This document shows, piece after piece, positions 8,685-16,357 of a DNA stretch of 64,000 nt (position 1 is the first letter of the stretch; every line of letters starts with the position of its first letter). The notes beneath the pieces are model-generated. The model made no database searches and had not been told where the DNA came from. It saw only the letters and a list, made by a program, of their open reading frames with translations. This stretch comes from Tessaracoccus palaemonis (lineage in GTDB: Bacteria > Actinomycetota > Actinomycetes > Propionibacteriales > Propionibacteriaceae). The stretch spans positions 248,001 through 312,000 of the forward strand of contig NZ_CP079216.1 in the NCBI RefSeq assembly GCF_019316905.1, in the 5' to 3' direction. The translations under genes and the position numbers were made by a program.

Positions 8685-8757
8685 GCGTGCATGACGATGC
8701 CCATGTCGTGGGCGCTGGCGCATACGGTCAGCGCTCCGGGTATAGGCATTGTTGTGC
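8685..8757. repeat. Family B palindromic element, copy 1
   Basis: This is one of four copies of a roughly 72-bp imperfect palindrome. It begins GTGCATGACGATGCCCAT and ends GGCATTGTTGTGC around a centre containing CATACGGTCAGCGCTC. A 25-bp flank (CGACTCCCGACTTTGGGGG) on the left is shared with copies 2 and 4. Confidence 0.85.
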
Positions 8758-8794
8758 CCGCTTCCCTGGGTTGGCCGGGTCCTTGAGCCTGGCC

Positions 8795-8893
8795 GGGTCC
8801 CTGAGCTTGTCGAAGGGCGCCGAGCGGAGCGAGGCGTGGTCGGGTTGGTCCCTTCGCTTCGCTCAGGGCGTTTCGACAAGCTCAACGACCCGG
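8795..8893. repeat. Family A palindromic repeat, complete copy
   Basis: About 99 bp, nearly identical to the 8475 copy, including the TGGTCGGGTTGGTCCC centre. It lies between B copies 1 and 2, so A and B alternate here. Confidence 0.85.
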
Positions 8894-8987
8894 TTCCCTG
8901 AGCTCAACCCGGTTCCCTGAGCCGGTCGAAGGGCGCCGAGCGGAGCGAGGTGGCTTCCTTGCACCGACTCCCGACTCTGGGGGTGGC

Positions 8988-9058
8988 GTGCATAACGATG
9001 CCCATGTCGTGAGCGCTGGCAGATACGGTCAGCGCTCCCGGAATAGGCATTGTTGTGC
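8988..9058. repeat. Family B palindromic element, copy 2
   Basis: It begins GTGCATAACGATGCCCATGT and ends AGGCATTGTTGTGC, with the conserved CAGCGCTC core. The same CGACTCCCGACTCTGGGGG flank lies on its left. Confidence 0.85.
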
Positions 9059-9122
9059 CCGGTTCCGTGGGTTGGCCGGTTCCCTGAGGTGGTCGAGGGG
9101 CGCCGAGCGGAGCGAGGCGTCG

Positions 9123-9569
9123 CTACGGCGTGAGGCGCAGGTGAAGCAGCGGGTAGGGGCGCCCCTCGTCGTCGCTGTCTCTCCGGCCGACGACGGCAAA
9201 TCCCCGGCGGGTGTAGAAGCCGACGGCCGACGCATTCTGCTCGTTGACATCGACCTCGGTGACGCCGAGCACCCCGACCGCGTGGTCCAGGAGGGCTGAA
9301 CCGACGCGGCCACCGCGCTGGGCTGCATCGACGAACAGCATCTCCAGCTTGGCGCCGACCACCCCGGCGAAACCGATGGGACGACCGTCGCGTTCGGCGA
9401 CCCACAGATTGACGGCAGGGAAGTAGTCGGAGGCAAGCCTGGCCTCGATATCTTCGCGGTCGCTCACCGAGATGAAGTCGTGCGTGGCGTCGACTGCTCC
9501 GCGCCAGATCGCGACGAGTTCCGGGTACTCGTCGGACCCGGCCACGCGGCGGATGGTCAGCTCGGACAT
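9123..9569 (-). CDS. GNAT-family N-acetyltransferase
   Basis: A 148-residue single-domain acetyltransferase expected to transfer acetyl from acetyl-CoA to an unidentified amine. It shows the GNAT order: N-terminal ELTIRRVAGSDE, a central strand NLWVAERDGRPIGFAGV, the pyrophosphate-binding motif A (MLFVDAAQRGGRVGSALL, with the R/Q-x-x-G-x-G/A pattern), and motif B with NASAVGFYTRRGF. The ATG at 9569 is chosen because GGGAG lies 8 nt upstream. The frame extends further to 9734, but that part is low-complexity and lacks homology features. The gene is alone between repeat-bearing intergenic regions, and no substrate can be proposed. Confidence 0.85.
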   Translation of the reverse strand: MSELTIRRVAGSDEYPELVAIWRGAVDATHDFISVSDREDIEARLASDYFPAVNLWVAERDGRPIGFAGVVGAKLEMLFVDAAQRGGRVGSALLDHAVGVLGVTEVDVNEQNASAVGFYTRRGFAVVGRRDSDDEGRPYPLLHLRLTP

Positions 9570-9741
9570 GCGTAACTCCCAGCGACTGAGGCACCCGCGG
9601 GCTCGCCCGCAGGCGACCGGCGGTGCGGGCACCGAGGGGATGACAGACCGGACACGAGGCGCGGGATGCCAGAGCGGATCCCCGGCCCGGGACGGTTGCC
9701 GTCGGGGCGACGTCAACCAGCCCGGGCGTGGCACCGTCCGG

Positions 9742-10698
9742 TCAGGCGGCGGGCGGCCCCTCGTCGGTCGTTTCCTTGACCTTGCCGTCTCGGGCGAGCA
9801 TCCGCGTGGCGGCCACGCCGATCTCGACGAGCACGCGCAGCACCAGCAGCTTGAACAGAACCCCGGCCAGCCCGCCGATCAGCGACTGGAGGATGGCCCA
9901 GCCGGAGGGTGCGATGAAGTCGTTGCCGCTGGCCAGGACCGCGATGAAACCGAACAGCCACTCGACGACCAGCGCGATCGCGCCCAGCATGAAGATGAGT
10001 CCGGCGGCGTCGGGCAGGGAGAGCTTACGGACGCTGAGGTCGAACGGGCTGGGCTTCGGCTCGACGGGGGTGGCGGGCTGGACCTGCGGGCCCTGGCCCT
10101 GTCCCCAACCCGGCTGGCCCCACTGCTGGCCGGCCTGCTGCGGCTGCTGGGCCTGGTCCCATCCCTGGCCGGTGGGCTGCTGGCTCTGGTCCCAGGTCTG
10201 CTGGGGCTGCTGGCTCTGGTCCCAGGTCTGCTGGGGCTGCTGGCCCCACTGCTGTCCGCCCTGCGTCTGCCCCCACTCCTGGGCGGGCTGCTGCGTCTGC
10301 CCCCAGTCCTGGGATGGCTGCTGGGGCTGGCTCCAGTCCTGGGCAGGCTGCTGCGGCTGTCCCCAACTCTGGGAGGGAGCCGAGCCCCACTCCTGCGCCG
10401 ACTGTGCCGACGTCGGCGGCTGTCCCCACGGCGTCTGCTGGGCAGGGGGCTGTTGCGCGGGCTGGCCGGATCCCTGGGCGGTCCACTCCTGTGCCGACTG
10501 GCTGGAACCCTGGGCTGGCTGCGACCATTCCTGTGCCGATGATCCGGAGGCCGGAGGCTGGCCCCAGGGGGTGCCCGCCGGCGGCTCCTGCGCGGACTGT
10601 GCTGACGACGGCTTGGCCCATTCCTGCGCGGACTCGGCGGAGGAAGGCTTGGCCCACTCGTTCGAGCCCTGGCCGTTGTTCCACTGTTGGTTCGACAT
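9742..10698 (-). CDS. DUF4282-like membrane protein with long Q/W/P-rich N-terminal region
   Basis: A 318-residue protein in two parts. Residues 1-215 are low-complexity and rich in Gln, Trp, Pro, Ser and Gly, with imperfect repeats such as QQTWDQSQQP and AQEWGQ, and are probably disordered and cytoplasmic. Residues 220-318 look like a DUF4282 domain: an FDLSVRKLSLPDAAG lead, a hydrophobic helix LIFMLGAIALVVEWLFGFI, a second helix near WAILQSLIGGLAGVLF, and the RVLVEIGVAATR region typical at its end. Function is unknown. The start ATG 10698 is supported by a CAGACT hexamer ending 7 nt upstream (leaderless type) and the absence of a Shine-Dalgarno. An upstream extension of the frame would run through repeats. 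Confidence 0.8.
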   Translation of the reverse strand: MSNQQWNNGQGSNEWAKPSSAESAQEWAKPSSAQSAQEPPAGTPWGQPPASGSSAQEWSQPAQGSSQSAQEWTAQGSGQPAQQPPAQQTPWGQPPTSAQSAQEWGSAPSQSWGQPQQPAQDWSQPQQPSQDWGQTQQPAQEWGQTQGGQQWGQQPQQTWDQSQQPQQTWDQSQQPTGQGWDQAQQPQQAGQQWGQPGWGQGQGPQVQPATPVEPKPSPFDLSVRKLSLPDAAGLIFMLGAIALVVEWLFGFIAVLASGNDFIAPSGWAILQSLIGGLAGVLFKLLVLRVLVEIGVAATRMLARDGKVKETTDEGPPAA

Positions 10699-10705
10699 GG
10701 GGTCG

Positions 10706-10711
10706 AGTCTG
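10706..10711 (-). promoter_or_regulatory. Candidate leaderless -10 box of the DUF4282-like gene
   Basis: CAGACT on the minus strand ends 7 nt before ATG 10698, and no Shine-Dalgarno is present. This fits a transcript starting at the initiation codon. Confidence 0.45.
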
Positions 10712-10737
10712 CCACGCTCCGACGTGCATAGCTGCCC

Positions 10738-10797
10738 CGTTCCCTGAGTCAGACCGGTTCCCTGAGCTCGTCGAAGGGCGCCGAGCGGAGCGAGGCG
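10738..10797. repeat. Family A repeat, left half only
   Basis: CGTTCCCTGAG is followed by CCGGTTCCCTGAGCTCGTCG, AAGGGCGCCGAGCGGAGCGA and GGCGG. It matches left arms of family A, but no inverted right arm follows. Confidence 0.75.
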
Positions 10798-10874
10798 GAG
10801 TCCCCGCGCCGTCGGCCGGGGCGTCACGTGCGGACGCAAGGTCTCCCCTTTCGGCCTCCTGTCCTGGGTGTGGC

Positions 10875-10947
10875 GTGCACAACGATGCCCATACCCGGAG
10901 CGCTGCAATATACGGTCAGCGATCCCGGTATACGCATCGTTGTGCAC
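10875..10947. repeat. Family B palindromic element, copy 3 (most symmetric)
   Basis: The 73-bp element has perfect 13-bp inverted termini, GTGCACAACGATG and CATCGTTGTGCAC. Almost the whole length pairs apart from a centre of about 13 nt (GCAATATACGGTC). It lacks the flank shared by the other copies, so 10875-10947 may define the true element boundaries. Confidence 0.85.
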
Positions 10948-10997
10948 GGAATGGTGGGCGACGGGGGAGCGCGTTTCACATCGGGCCCACACGGGGC

Positions 10998-11003
10998 CAG
11001 ACT
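10998..11003 (+). promoter_or_regulatory. Candidate leaderless -10 box of alr
   Basis: CAGACT ends 6 nt before ATG 11010. No ribosome binding site fits in the gap. Confidence 0.45.
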
Positions 11004-11009
11004 GGACCC

Positions 11010-12128
11010 ATGCCCACGCCCACCCGGTTCCGAGTCGACCTCGAAGCTCTGCACGCCAACCTGGCTGCCGCGCGCGACCTGGCCGGCGGGCGCAAGGTGC
11101 TGGCTGCGGTCAAGGCCAACGCGTACGGCCACGGTCTGGTCCCCGTGGCCCGGGCGATCCAGGAGCGCGGCAGCGCTGACTGGCTCGGCGTCGCCATCAC
11201 AGCGGAGGGCACCCGGATCCGCGACGGAGGGGTGACGCTGCCCATTCTGAAGTTCACCCCGACGCTGCCCGGAGACCTGGCCGAAGCGATCGCGGCCGAC
11301 ATCACGCTTTCGGTCGGGTCCGTCGACGAGGTCCGTGCCGCCCAGGCGGCCGCTGCTGAGGCGGGACGACGGGTCGACGTGCACGTCGCCGTCGACACGG
11401 GCATGCGCCGTGTGGGGACCGAGCCGGAGAACGTCGGCAATCTCGCGCGCGTCCTCGCCGACTGCCCCGACCTGCACGTCGGAGGCATCTTCACGCACCT
11501 GCCCATCAGCGACGTGCCGGCGGGCGAGGAGTTCACCCGTGCCCAGTTCGCCCGCTTCGAGCAGGCCGTCGACGACCTGGAGGCCGTTGTCGGTCCCGTC
11601 GAGCTAGTGCACGCCGCCAACTCCGGCGCCGTGCTCGGCCACGACCTCGGCCGCACCACCATGGTCCGCCCCGGCGTCATGATCTACGGCTCCTACCCGG
11701 ACCCGCTGACGGGCCACTCGCGTGAGCTGCGCGACGTCGGCCGCTGGACCACGCGCGTGACGTTCCTCAAGCGCATCCGCGAGGGCGAGACCGTCGGCTA
11801 CGGTCGCACCTGGACCGCGCCCTGCGACACCTGGCTCGCCACCGCCGCCATCGGCTACGGCGACGGCTACTCGCGCCTGTTGTCCAACCGGGGTCGGGTA
11901 CTGATCGACGGTCGCAGCTACCCCGTCGTCGGGCGCGTCTGCATGGACCAGATCATGGTCGACCTCGGCCCCGACGACCCGACGGTCACCGTCGGCGACG
12001 AGGTGGTGGTGATGGGGTCCGACGGCGACCAGCGTATCGGCGTCGAGGAACTCGCCGAGCTGATGGGCACCATCACGTACGAGGTGACCTGCCTGATCAC
12101 CGAGCGCGTGCCCCGCGACTACGTGTGA
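11010..12128 (+). CDS. alr: Alanine racemase
   Basis: A PLP enzyme of 372 residues that interconverts L- and D-alanine for peptidoglycan precursors, acting as a cytoplasmic homodimer. The cofactor lysine is K35 in AVKANAYGHG. The opposite-face catalytic tyrosine lies in AIGYGDGYSR near residue 283, and VGRVCMDQIMVDL is the conserved C-terminal-domain motif. HAANSGAV and VRPGVMIYG are also family signatures, and the length is normal. The frame is open far upstream through repeats, but ATG 11010 fits the protein family and the CAGACT box 6 nt before it. It stands alone, divergent from the DUF4282-like gene. Confidence 0.95.
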   Translation: MPTPTRFRVDLEALHANLAAARDLAGGRKVLAAVKANAYGHGLVPVARAIQERGSADWLGVAITAEGTRIRDGGVTLPILKFTPTLPGDLAEAIAADITLSVGSVDEVRAAQAAAAEAGRRVDVHVAVDTGMRRVGTEPENVGNLARVLADCPDLHVGGIFTHLPISDVPAGEEFTRAQFARFEQAVDDLEAVVGPVELVHAANSGAVLGHDLGRTTMVRPGVMIYGSYPDPLTGHSRELRDVGRWTTRVTFLKRIREGETVGYGRTWTAPCDTWLATAAIGYGDGYSRLLSNRGRVLIDGRSYPVVGRVCMDQIMVDLGPDDPTVTVGDEVVVMGSDGDQRIGVEELAELMGTITYEVTCLITERVPRDYV

Positions 12129-12163
12129 CCCGTTGCCCGGGTGGGTCTTCGTGCCGGTGCTCC

Positions 12164-12206
12164 GCCTCGCTGCGCTCGGCGCCCTTCGACGAGCTCAGGG
12201 AACCGG
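12164..12206. repeat. Family A repeat, half copy in inverted orientation
   Basis: GCCTCGCTGCGCTCGGCGCC runs into CTTCGACGAGCTCAGGGAACCGG, the reverse complement of the left arm of family A. Confidence 0.8.
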
Positions 12207-12271
12207 GTTGGCTCCAGGCGCCACCCTTAAGCGCAGGCGCTACCGCTTGCGACCGATGCCACCGCCATGGA

Positions 12272-12400
12272 GGTGGCGTCGGTCGACAAGGGTGGCGTCG
12301 GTCGACAAGGGTGGCGTCGGTCGACAAGGGTGGCGTCGGTCGACAAGGGTGGCGTCGTTCGACAAGGGTGGCGTCCGTTGACAAGGGTGGCGTCTGTGGT
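12272..12400. repeat. Tandem array of 19-bp units, about 6.5 copies
   Basis: The unit is GGTGGCGTCGGTCGACAAG. Four exact copies (12272-12347) are followed by two diverged ones (12348-12385, with GTTCGAC and CCGTTGAC variants) and a partial copy. Period 19 is not a multiple of three, so no continuous repeat protein is encoded. The unit is unrelated to families A and B. Confidence 0.9.
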
Positions 12401-12433
12401 CCCACCACGGAGGTTCGACGGGGATCCAGCCCG

Positions 12434-13114
12434 TCAGCCGGCCTGGACGACGGTGCCGGTGAGCTTCGGCCGGCGGCTGGGGAACTCGGCCTGCGCGTGC
12501 TTGGCGATCGACGCGGTCGACCAGCCGTCGACGACGGCGCCGACCCCGCCCCCGACCATCGGGATCCGCTTGCCGAGCCAGACGCCGAAGCGCTTGCCGG
12601 TCAGCTGGTTCATGGAGCGGTCGAGCAGCGCCTTCGCCACCTGCCGGTCGAGGCGCGCGTCGAAGACCGGCGCCGTCGCGACGACCAGCGGCGACGACGG
12701 AAGCACGCCCTTCGCGACGAGGTTCGCGTTGCCCGACGGGCCGAGCATCACCATCAGGATGGCGGTGCGCACGCGCGGGTCGCTGAGTTCGTAGCCGCGT
12801 AGGTGAGCGATGCCCGCGACCAGCCGCGCCTGGATGAACGCGGCGGCTGTGACATTGGCGGGGATGGTCACGATCGAGACCAGGAACCCGCCCCAGTTCG
12901 TCGCAAACCCCTGCCCGGAGGCCATCGCGACGTGCGAGGTCACCATCCGTGCGATGGCGTCCTCCGCGTCGTTCTTCGCCAGGAGCAGCTGCTTGGCGGA
13001 CTGCTTCGCTCCGGGAAGCTTGCCGCGGCCCTCGATCGCGAGGTCCAGGATCTCGTGGAAAGCGCCCGCCGTGATGCCCTCCGTCAGGGCGACGACCTGG
13101 TTCGGCTCACTCAT
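12434..13114 (-). CDS. EcsC family protein
   Basis: A 226-residue protein resembling the EcsC family, whose biochemical role is poorly defined (named after the third gene of the Bacillus ecs ABC-transporter locus). Visible features are a helical N-terminus, a Gly/Ala-rich amphipathic stretch (TNWGGFLVSIVTIPANVTAAAF, in two parts, about 85-107), GIAHLRGYELSDPRVRTAIL, and a C-terminal IPMVGGGVGAVVDGWSTASIAKHA segment that is characteristic of the family and could associate with the membrane. The start ATG 13114 has an almost perfect GGAAGGAGG 6 nt upstream; the frame extends to 13336 but without a better site. No ABC transporter is adjacent. Confidence 0.75.
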   Translation of the reverse strand: MSEPNQVVALTEGITAGAFHEILDLAIEGRGKLPGAKQSAKQLLLAKNDAEDAIARMVTSHVAMASGQGFATNWGGFLVSIVTIPANVTAAAFIQARLVAGIAHLRGYELSDPRVRTAILMVMLGPSGNANLVAKGVLPSSPLVVATAPVFDARLDRQVAKALLDRSMNQLTGKRFGVWLGKRIPMVGGGVGAVVDGWSTASIAKHAQAEFPSRRPKLTGTVVQAG

Positions 13115-13271
13115 CGGGCCTCCTTCCGCCTTCAACAGTGTCACACGTGGAATCCGCAATCCAGGATTCTCAGGGGGCGGACGGGGTCGGCTCAGGGGAA
13201 CGTGCGGGCAGTCCCGCGGCCAGGCCACGCAGTCCCGGTGAGCGCGTCGCCCGCTGGTCGGTGGCGGGTGC

Positions 13272-13277
13272 CAGACT
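13272..13277 (+). promoter_or_regulatory. Candidate leaderless -10 box of aat
   Basis: CAGACT ends 6 nt before GTG 13284. It favours that codon over GTG 13278. Confidence 0.45.
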
Positions 13278-13283
13278 GTGCAC

Positions 13284-14015
13284 GTGTTGTCAGCGCTGTT
13301 CGGTTCCCCGGACCAGTGGCCAGCCCGCGACCTCATCGGCTACTCCGACGAGTTCTACGCCGCGCTCGCCCTGGAGGCCTACCGCGCCGGTGTCTTCCCC
13401 ATGCCAGTCGACAGCGAGGCGATGGGCTGGTGGTCGCCGATGCAGCGCGGCCTCATCCCCGTCGACGGGGTCCGCGTCACCCGGTCGCTGCGCAAGATGG
13501 CGAAGCGGTACTCCACCACCGTCGACCACGCCTTCCCGCGCGTGATGGCGGCCTGCGGATCCCCGACGCGGCCCGACGGCTGGATCGACTCGCGCATCCG
13601 CACCGCCTACTCGCACCTCCACCGCACCGGCTGGGTTCACTCGGTCGAGGTGTGGGACGCCGACGGGGTACTGGTCGGCGGCCTGTACGGGGTACACGTT
13701 GCGGGCCTCTTCGCGGGGGAGTCGATGTTCCATGACGACGAGCGAGGCCGCGACGCGTCCAAGGTCGCCCTGATCCGGTTGGTCGTCGAGCTCGCGGCCG
13801 TCGGGGTCGAACTCCTCGACGTGCAGTGGCTCACCGAGCACCTCGGCACGTTGGGCGCCTACGAGGTGCCGCGCGCCGAGTACCTGCGACGCCTCGAGCA
13901 CGCCCTGACGCTGCCGACCCTGCCGTGGACCAGGTTCGGGCCCCTCACCGGCGCAGAGCTGCTCGCCGAGCACGACGCGGTCGCGGCCGGCCGCGGTGTC
14001 CTGCGCCTCGCCTAG
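13284..14015 (+). CDS. aat: Leucyl/phenylalanyl-tRNA-protein transferase
   Basis: A 243-residue cytoplasmic enzyme that transfers Leu or Phe from charged tRNA to N-terminal Arg/Lys of proteins, marking them for ClpS-ClpAP (N-end rule) degradation. Family motifs are all present: AGVFPMP and MGWWSPMQRG near the N-terminus, GWIDSRIRTAYSHLHRTGW, VHSVEVWD, GGLYGVHVAGLFAGESMFH and DVQWLTEHLGTLGA. Length is normal for the single-domain enzyme. GTG 13284 is preferred over GTG 13278 because a CAGACT -10-like box ends 6 nt before it. The stop codon TAG is also the first half of a TAGAGT box that may drive the downstream DNA glycosylase. Confidence 0.93.
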   Translation: MLSALFGSPDQWPARDLIGYSDEFYAALALEAYRAGVFPMPVDSEAMGWWSPMQRGLIPVDGVRVTRSLRKMAKRYSTTVDHAFPRVMAACGSPTRPDGWIDSRIRTAYSHLHRTGWVHSVEVWDADGVLVGGLYGVHVAGLFAGESMFHDDERGRDASKVALIRLVVELAAVGVELLDVQWLTEHLGTLGAYEVPRAEYLRRLEHALTLPTLPWTRFGPLTGAELLAEHDAVAAGRGVLRLA

Positions 14016-14018
14016 AGT
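14013..14018 (+). promoter_or_regulatory. Candidate -10 box of the DNA glycosylase gene, overlapping the aat stop
   Basis: TAGAGT begins with the aat stop codon. A start site about 7 nt downstream would leave a short leader carrying GAAGGGAGG before GTG 14046. Confidence 0.35.
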
Positions 14019-14045
14019 GGCACCAGCCCATCGAAGGGAGGCCCC

Positions 14046-14909
14046 GTGCCCGAGATGCCGGAGGTCGCGGCCGTAGCGTCCGCCCTCGACGACAAGCTCC
14101 GCGGACGTGTCATCGCGTCCGGCCACCTGGTGTCCTTCTCCGCCCTGAAGACGTTCCGGATCGGGCTGGAGGCGCTCGCCGGGCTCGAGATCGACCGCGT
14201 GACACGGCATGGGAAGTTCATCGACGTCGACGCTCAGGGCGTGCACCTGATCTTCCATCTCGCACGCGCCGGCTGGGTCACCTGGCACGACGTCGCGCCG
14301 AAGGTCCCCGCCCGGCCCGGGAAGTCCGGCCTTGCCCTGCGCATCGTCCTCGACGACGACTCCGGCTTCTCCCTGACCGAGGCCGGCACCCAGAAGCACC
14401 TGGCCGTCTATGTCGTGACCGACCCGGCCGAGGTCCCCGGCATCGCGGCCCTCGGCCCCGACCCGCTCGCCGACGACTTCACCCTCGACTCGTTCCGCGC
14501 CGTCCTGGCCGACGCGGGGCGCTCGCAGCTCAAGGGCGTGCTTCGCGACCAGAAGCGGCTCGCCGGGATCGGCAACGCCTACTCCGACGAGATCCTGCAC
14601 GCCGCGAGACTCAGCCCCTTCAAGCCCGCAGACAGTCTCGACGAGGCGGGCGGCGCGGCTCTCTACGAGGCCATGCGCACCGTGCTCCGTGGTGCCGTCG
14701 ACGCGGCCGCAGGCCTGCCGCTGACGGACCTCAAGGACGCCAAACGCGCGTCGATGCGCGTGCACGGCCGCGCCGGCGAGACGTGCGACGAGTGCGGCGC
14801 GACCATCGCAGAGGTCTCCTTCGCGGACTCGTCGCTCCAGTACTGCCCCGGCTGCCAGACCGGTGGCAAACCACTTGCCGACCGCCGGATGTCCAAGCTC
14901 CTGAAGTAG
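14046..14909 (+). CDS. Fpg/Nei-family DNA glycosylase
   Basis: A 287-residue base-excision-repair enzyme expected to remove oxidised bases and cleave the abasic site. After removal of the initiator Met, Pro1 is the Schiff-base nucleophile and Glu2 the general acid (N-terminal PEMPEV). RHGKFIDVD supplies the conserved lysine region, and DQKRLAGIGNAYSDEIL is the H2TH motif. A C-terminal zinc finger has Cys pairs CDEC and CPGC near residues 247/250 and 267/270. The divergent N-terminal helix and the finger resemble actinobacterial Fpg/Nei paralogues more than canonical MutM, so 8-oxoG versus pyrimidine preference is open. GTG 14046 has GGGAGG upstream. Confidence 0.88.
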   Translation: MPEMPEVAAVASALDDKLRGRVIASGHLVSFSALKTFRIGLEALAGLEIDRVTRHGKFIDVDAQGVHLIFHLARAGWVTWHDVAPKVPARPGKSGLALRIVLDDDSGFSLTEAGTQKHLAVYVVTDPAEVPGIAALGPDPLADDFTLDSFRAVLADAGRSQLKGVLRDQKRLAGIGNAYSDEILHAARLSPFKPADSLDEAGGAALYEAMRTVLRGAVDAAAGLPLTDLKDAKRASMRVHGRAGETCDECGATIAEVSFADSSLQYCPGCQTGGKPLADRRMSKLLK

Positions 14910-14934
14910 CGGGCGTGGGCAACCCCGGCGCCCG

Positions 14935-15870
14935 ATGGACACGCCGACCCCCGGGCCCCAAAATGCCGGGGTGAACAGGGACTCGGGGCAGGGCAGGGCA
15001 GTCGCCATGGTGCTCGGCTCCTGCACGTCGCTGCAGATCGGCGCCGCGATCGCGGTGCCCGTGATGGGCGAGGTCGGCTCCTGGCTCACGACCGCCGTCC
15101 GGCTGCTGCTGGCCTCGGCGATCCTCGTGATGCTGACCCGGCCGCCCCTGCGCGCCTGGTCGCGGGGCCAGTGGCGCCGCGTCGTGCTCTACGGCGTCAC
15201 CCTTGGTGGCATGAACGGCACCTTCTACGCGGCGATCGACCGGATCCCGCTCGCCATCGCCGTCACGATCGAGTTCCTCGGCCCGCTCGTCCTTGCCGCC
15301 GTGCTGTCGCGGCGGGCGCGGGACATCGCCTGGGTGCTGGTCGCGGCGGGGGCCGTCGCCGTCCTCGGCTTCTCGAAGAGCCCGGAGACCAGCGCGTCCG
15401 GCGGCGGGCTCGACCCCGTCGGGGTGCTGTTCGCGTTCATCTCGGCCGGGTTCTGGGCCGCCTACATCCTGGCGGGCAAGTCCGTCGCGGCCGAGGTCAA
15501 GGGGCAGGCGCCGCTGGCGATCGCGATGCTGGTGGGCGGATCCCTCATGGTTCCGCTGGCCGCGCCGAGCGTCGGCCGGCTCGCCGACCAGCCGGTCCTG
15601 CTGCTGTCGCTCGTCGGCGTCGCTCTGCTGTCGTCGGTGATCCCGTACTCGCTCGAGCTCGCGGCGCTGCGACGCCTCCCGGCCCGCGTGTTCGGCGTGC
15701 TCCTCAGCCTCGAGCCCGTGGTGGCGGGCATCTTCGGCTGGCTCCTGCTCGGGCAGCATCTCAGCGTCGTGCAGATCCCGGCGATGGTGGCGGTCCTGGC
15801 AGCCTCGGTCGCGACGACACTGTCGGGCTCCTCCCAGGAGGGCGTCGGCCCCGTCGACCCGACGACCTGA
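14935..15870 (+). CDS. rhtA: EamA/DMT-family exporter, RhtA-like
   Basis: A 311-residue inner-membrane protein with about ten hydrophobic helices in two EamA repeats, matching RhtA-type threonine/homoserine exporters. Signatures include the first-repeat helix AIAVTIEFLGPLVLAAV with the conserved E-F-x-G-P, and the second-repeat SVIPYSLELAALRRLPARVF and LLSLEPVVAGIFGWLLLGQ, where the Glu-Pro motif is typical. The first 15-20 residues are polar, and GTG 14971 is an alternative start closer to the first helix. The exported substrate is inferred from the family only. It follows the DNA glycosylase by 25 bp and ends at a strong hairpin. Confidence 0.83.
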   Translation: MDTPTPGPQNAGVNRDSGQGRAVAMVLGSCTSLQIGAAIAVPVMGEVGSWLTTAVRLLLASAILVMLTRPPLRAWSRGQWRRVVLYGVTLGGMNGTFYAAIDRIPLAIAVTIEFLGPLVLAAVLSRRARDIAWVLVAAGAVAVLGFSKSPETSASGGGLDPVGVLFAFISAGFWAAYILAGKSVAAEVKGQAPLAIAMLVGGSLMVPLAAPSVGRLADQPVLLLSLVGVALLSSVIPYSLELAALRRLPARVFGVLLSLEPVVAGIFGWLLLGQHLSVVQIPAMVAVLAASVATTLSGSSQEGVGPVDPTT

Positions 15871-15920
15871 CCCCGGACGCGACGGAGGGCCCGACGAGCG
15901 CCGGACCCTCCGAAGTCGGT

Positions 15921-15940
15921 GCCGGGGCAATGGCCCCGGC
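15921..15940 (+). terminator. Hairpin terminator after the RhtA-like gene
   Basis: GCCGGGGC (15921-15928) and GCCCCGGC (15933-15940) form a perfect 8-bp stem with a 4-nt loop, followed by TATTCAGTTG. It lies between convergent units: the exporter (+) and the ESX substrate genes (-). Confidence 0.65.
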
Positions 15941-16038
15941 TATTCAGTTGTCAGGCCTGTCCAGCGGGGCGGTCGTACCCGGATGGGGGGAACCGGGTGG
16001 GGGAGACCAGCTGGCCGGGCAGACCCGTCTGGGGAAGG

Positions 16039-16329
16039 TCAGCCCCAGATGCCTGCGTTGCGCGCCTCGGTGCTGTTGTACCCGTCGGCGATGTTGCCCA
16101 GCAGCACGGGCATGCGCTGCACGATGTCCTGCTGCCTGGCGGCCGAGGCGTCCCACGAACGCTGGACCTCCTGGTAGGCGTTGCGGGCGTTGTCCTCCCA
16201 CGCGCCGAGGGAGACGGAAAGCTCCCCCTTGAGTTCCTCGAGCAGCGAGGTGAGCTCCTTGTGGGCCGCGGAGAGGTTCGCGATGCCCTCCTGGAGTCCG
16301 GAGACGGAGTAGATGGTTGAGTCGCTCAT
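16039..16329 (-). CDS. WXG100-family type VII secretion substrate with WED in place of WXG
   Basis: A 96-residue helical hairpin protein of the ESAT-6/CFP-10 class, expected to dimerise with the neighbouring WXG100 protein and be exported by the ESX machinery. Two amphipathic helices flank LGAWEDNARNAY, where the canonical W-x-G turn is W-E-D, so the Gly is lost. The C-terminus contains YNSTE, a YxxxD/E export signal. ATG 16329 has GGGAG upstream; the longer frame to 16536 overlaps the partner gene and is rejected. It follows the partner by 28 bp and is surely co-transcribed with it. Confidence 0.85.
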   Translation of the reverse strand: MSDSTIYSVSGLQEGIANLSAAHKELTSLLEELKGELSVSLGAWEDNARNAYQEVQRSWDASAARQQDIVQRMPVLLGNIADGYNSTEARNAGIWG

Positions 16330-16357
16330 GATTCTCCCGTGTCTTTTCGTCTGCTGG

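Larger units (their letters stand above)
8346..9122. other. Repeat island between bkdC and the GNAT gene
   Basis: This 777-bp gene-free stretch consists almost wholly of repeats: an 18-bp tandem array, two complete family A palindromes, further A fragments near 8580-8650, 8905-8950 and 9080-9120, and two copies of the family B palindrome. Open frames through it encode only repeat-derived peptides such as LSLSKRPERSEG. Confidence 0.85.
10699..11009. other. Divergent promoter region between the DUF4282-like gene and alr, with repeats
   Basis: This 311-bp interval holds the outward -10 boxes of both flanking genes, half of a family A repeat and family B copy 3. B copy 3 ends 63 bp before alr. 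No coding potential is convincing. Confidence 0.75.
12129..12433. other. Repeat-bearing gap between alr and the EcsC gene
   Basis: This 305-bp gap between convergent genes contains one half copy of repeat A and a 19-bp tandem array. No terminator-like hairpin with a T tract was found. Confidence 0.75.
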
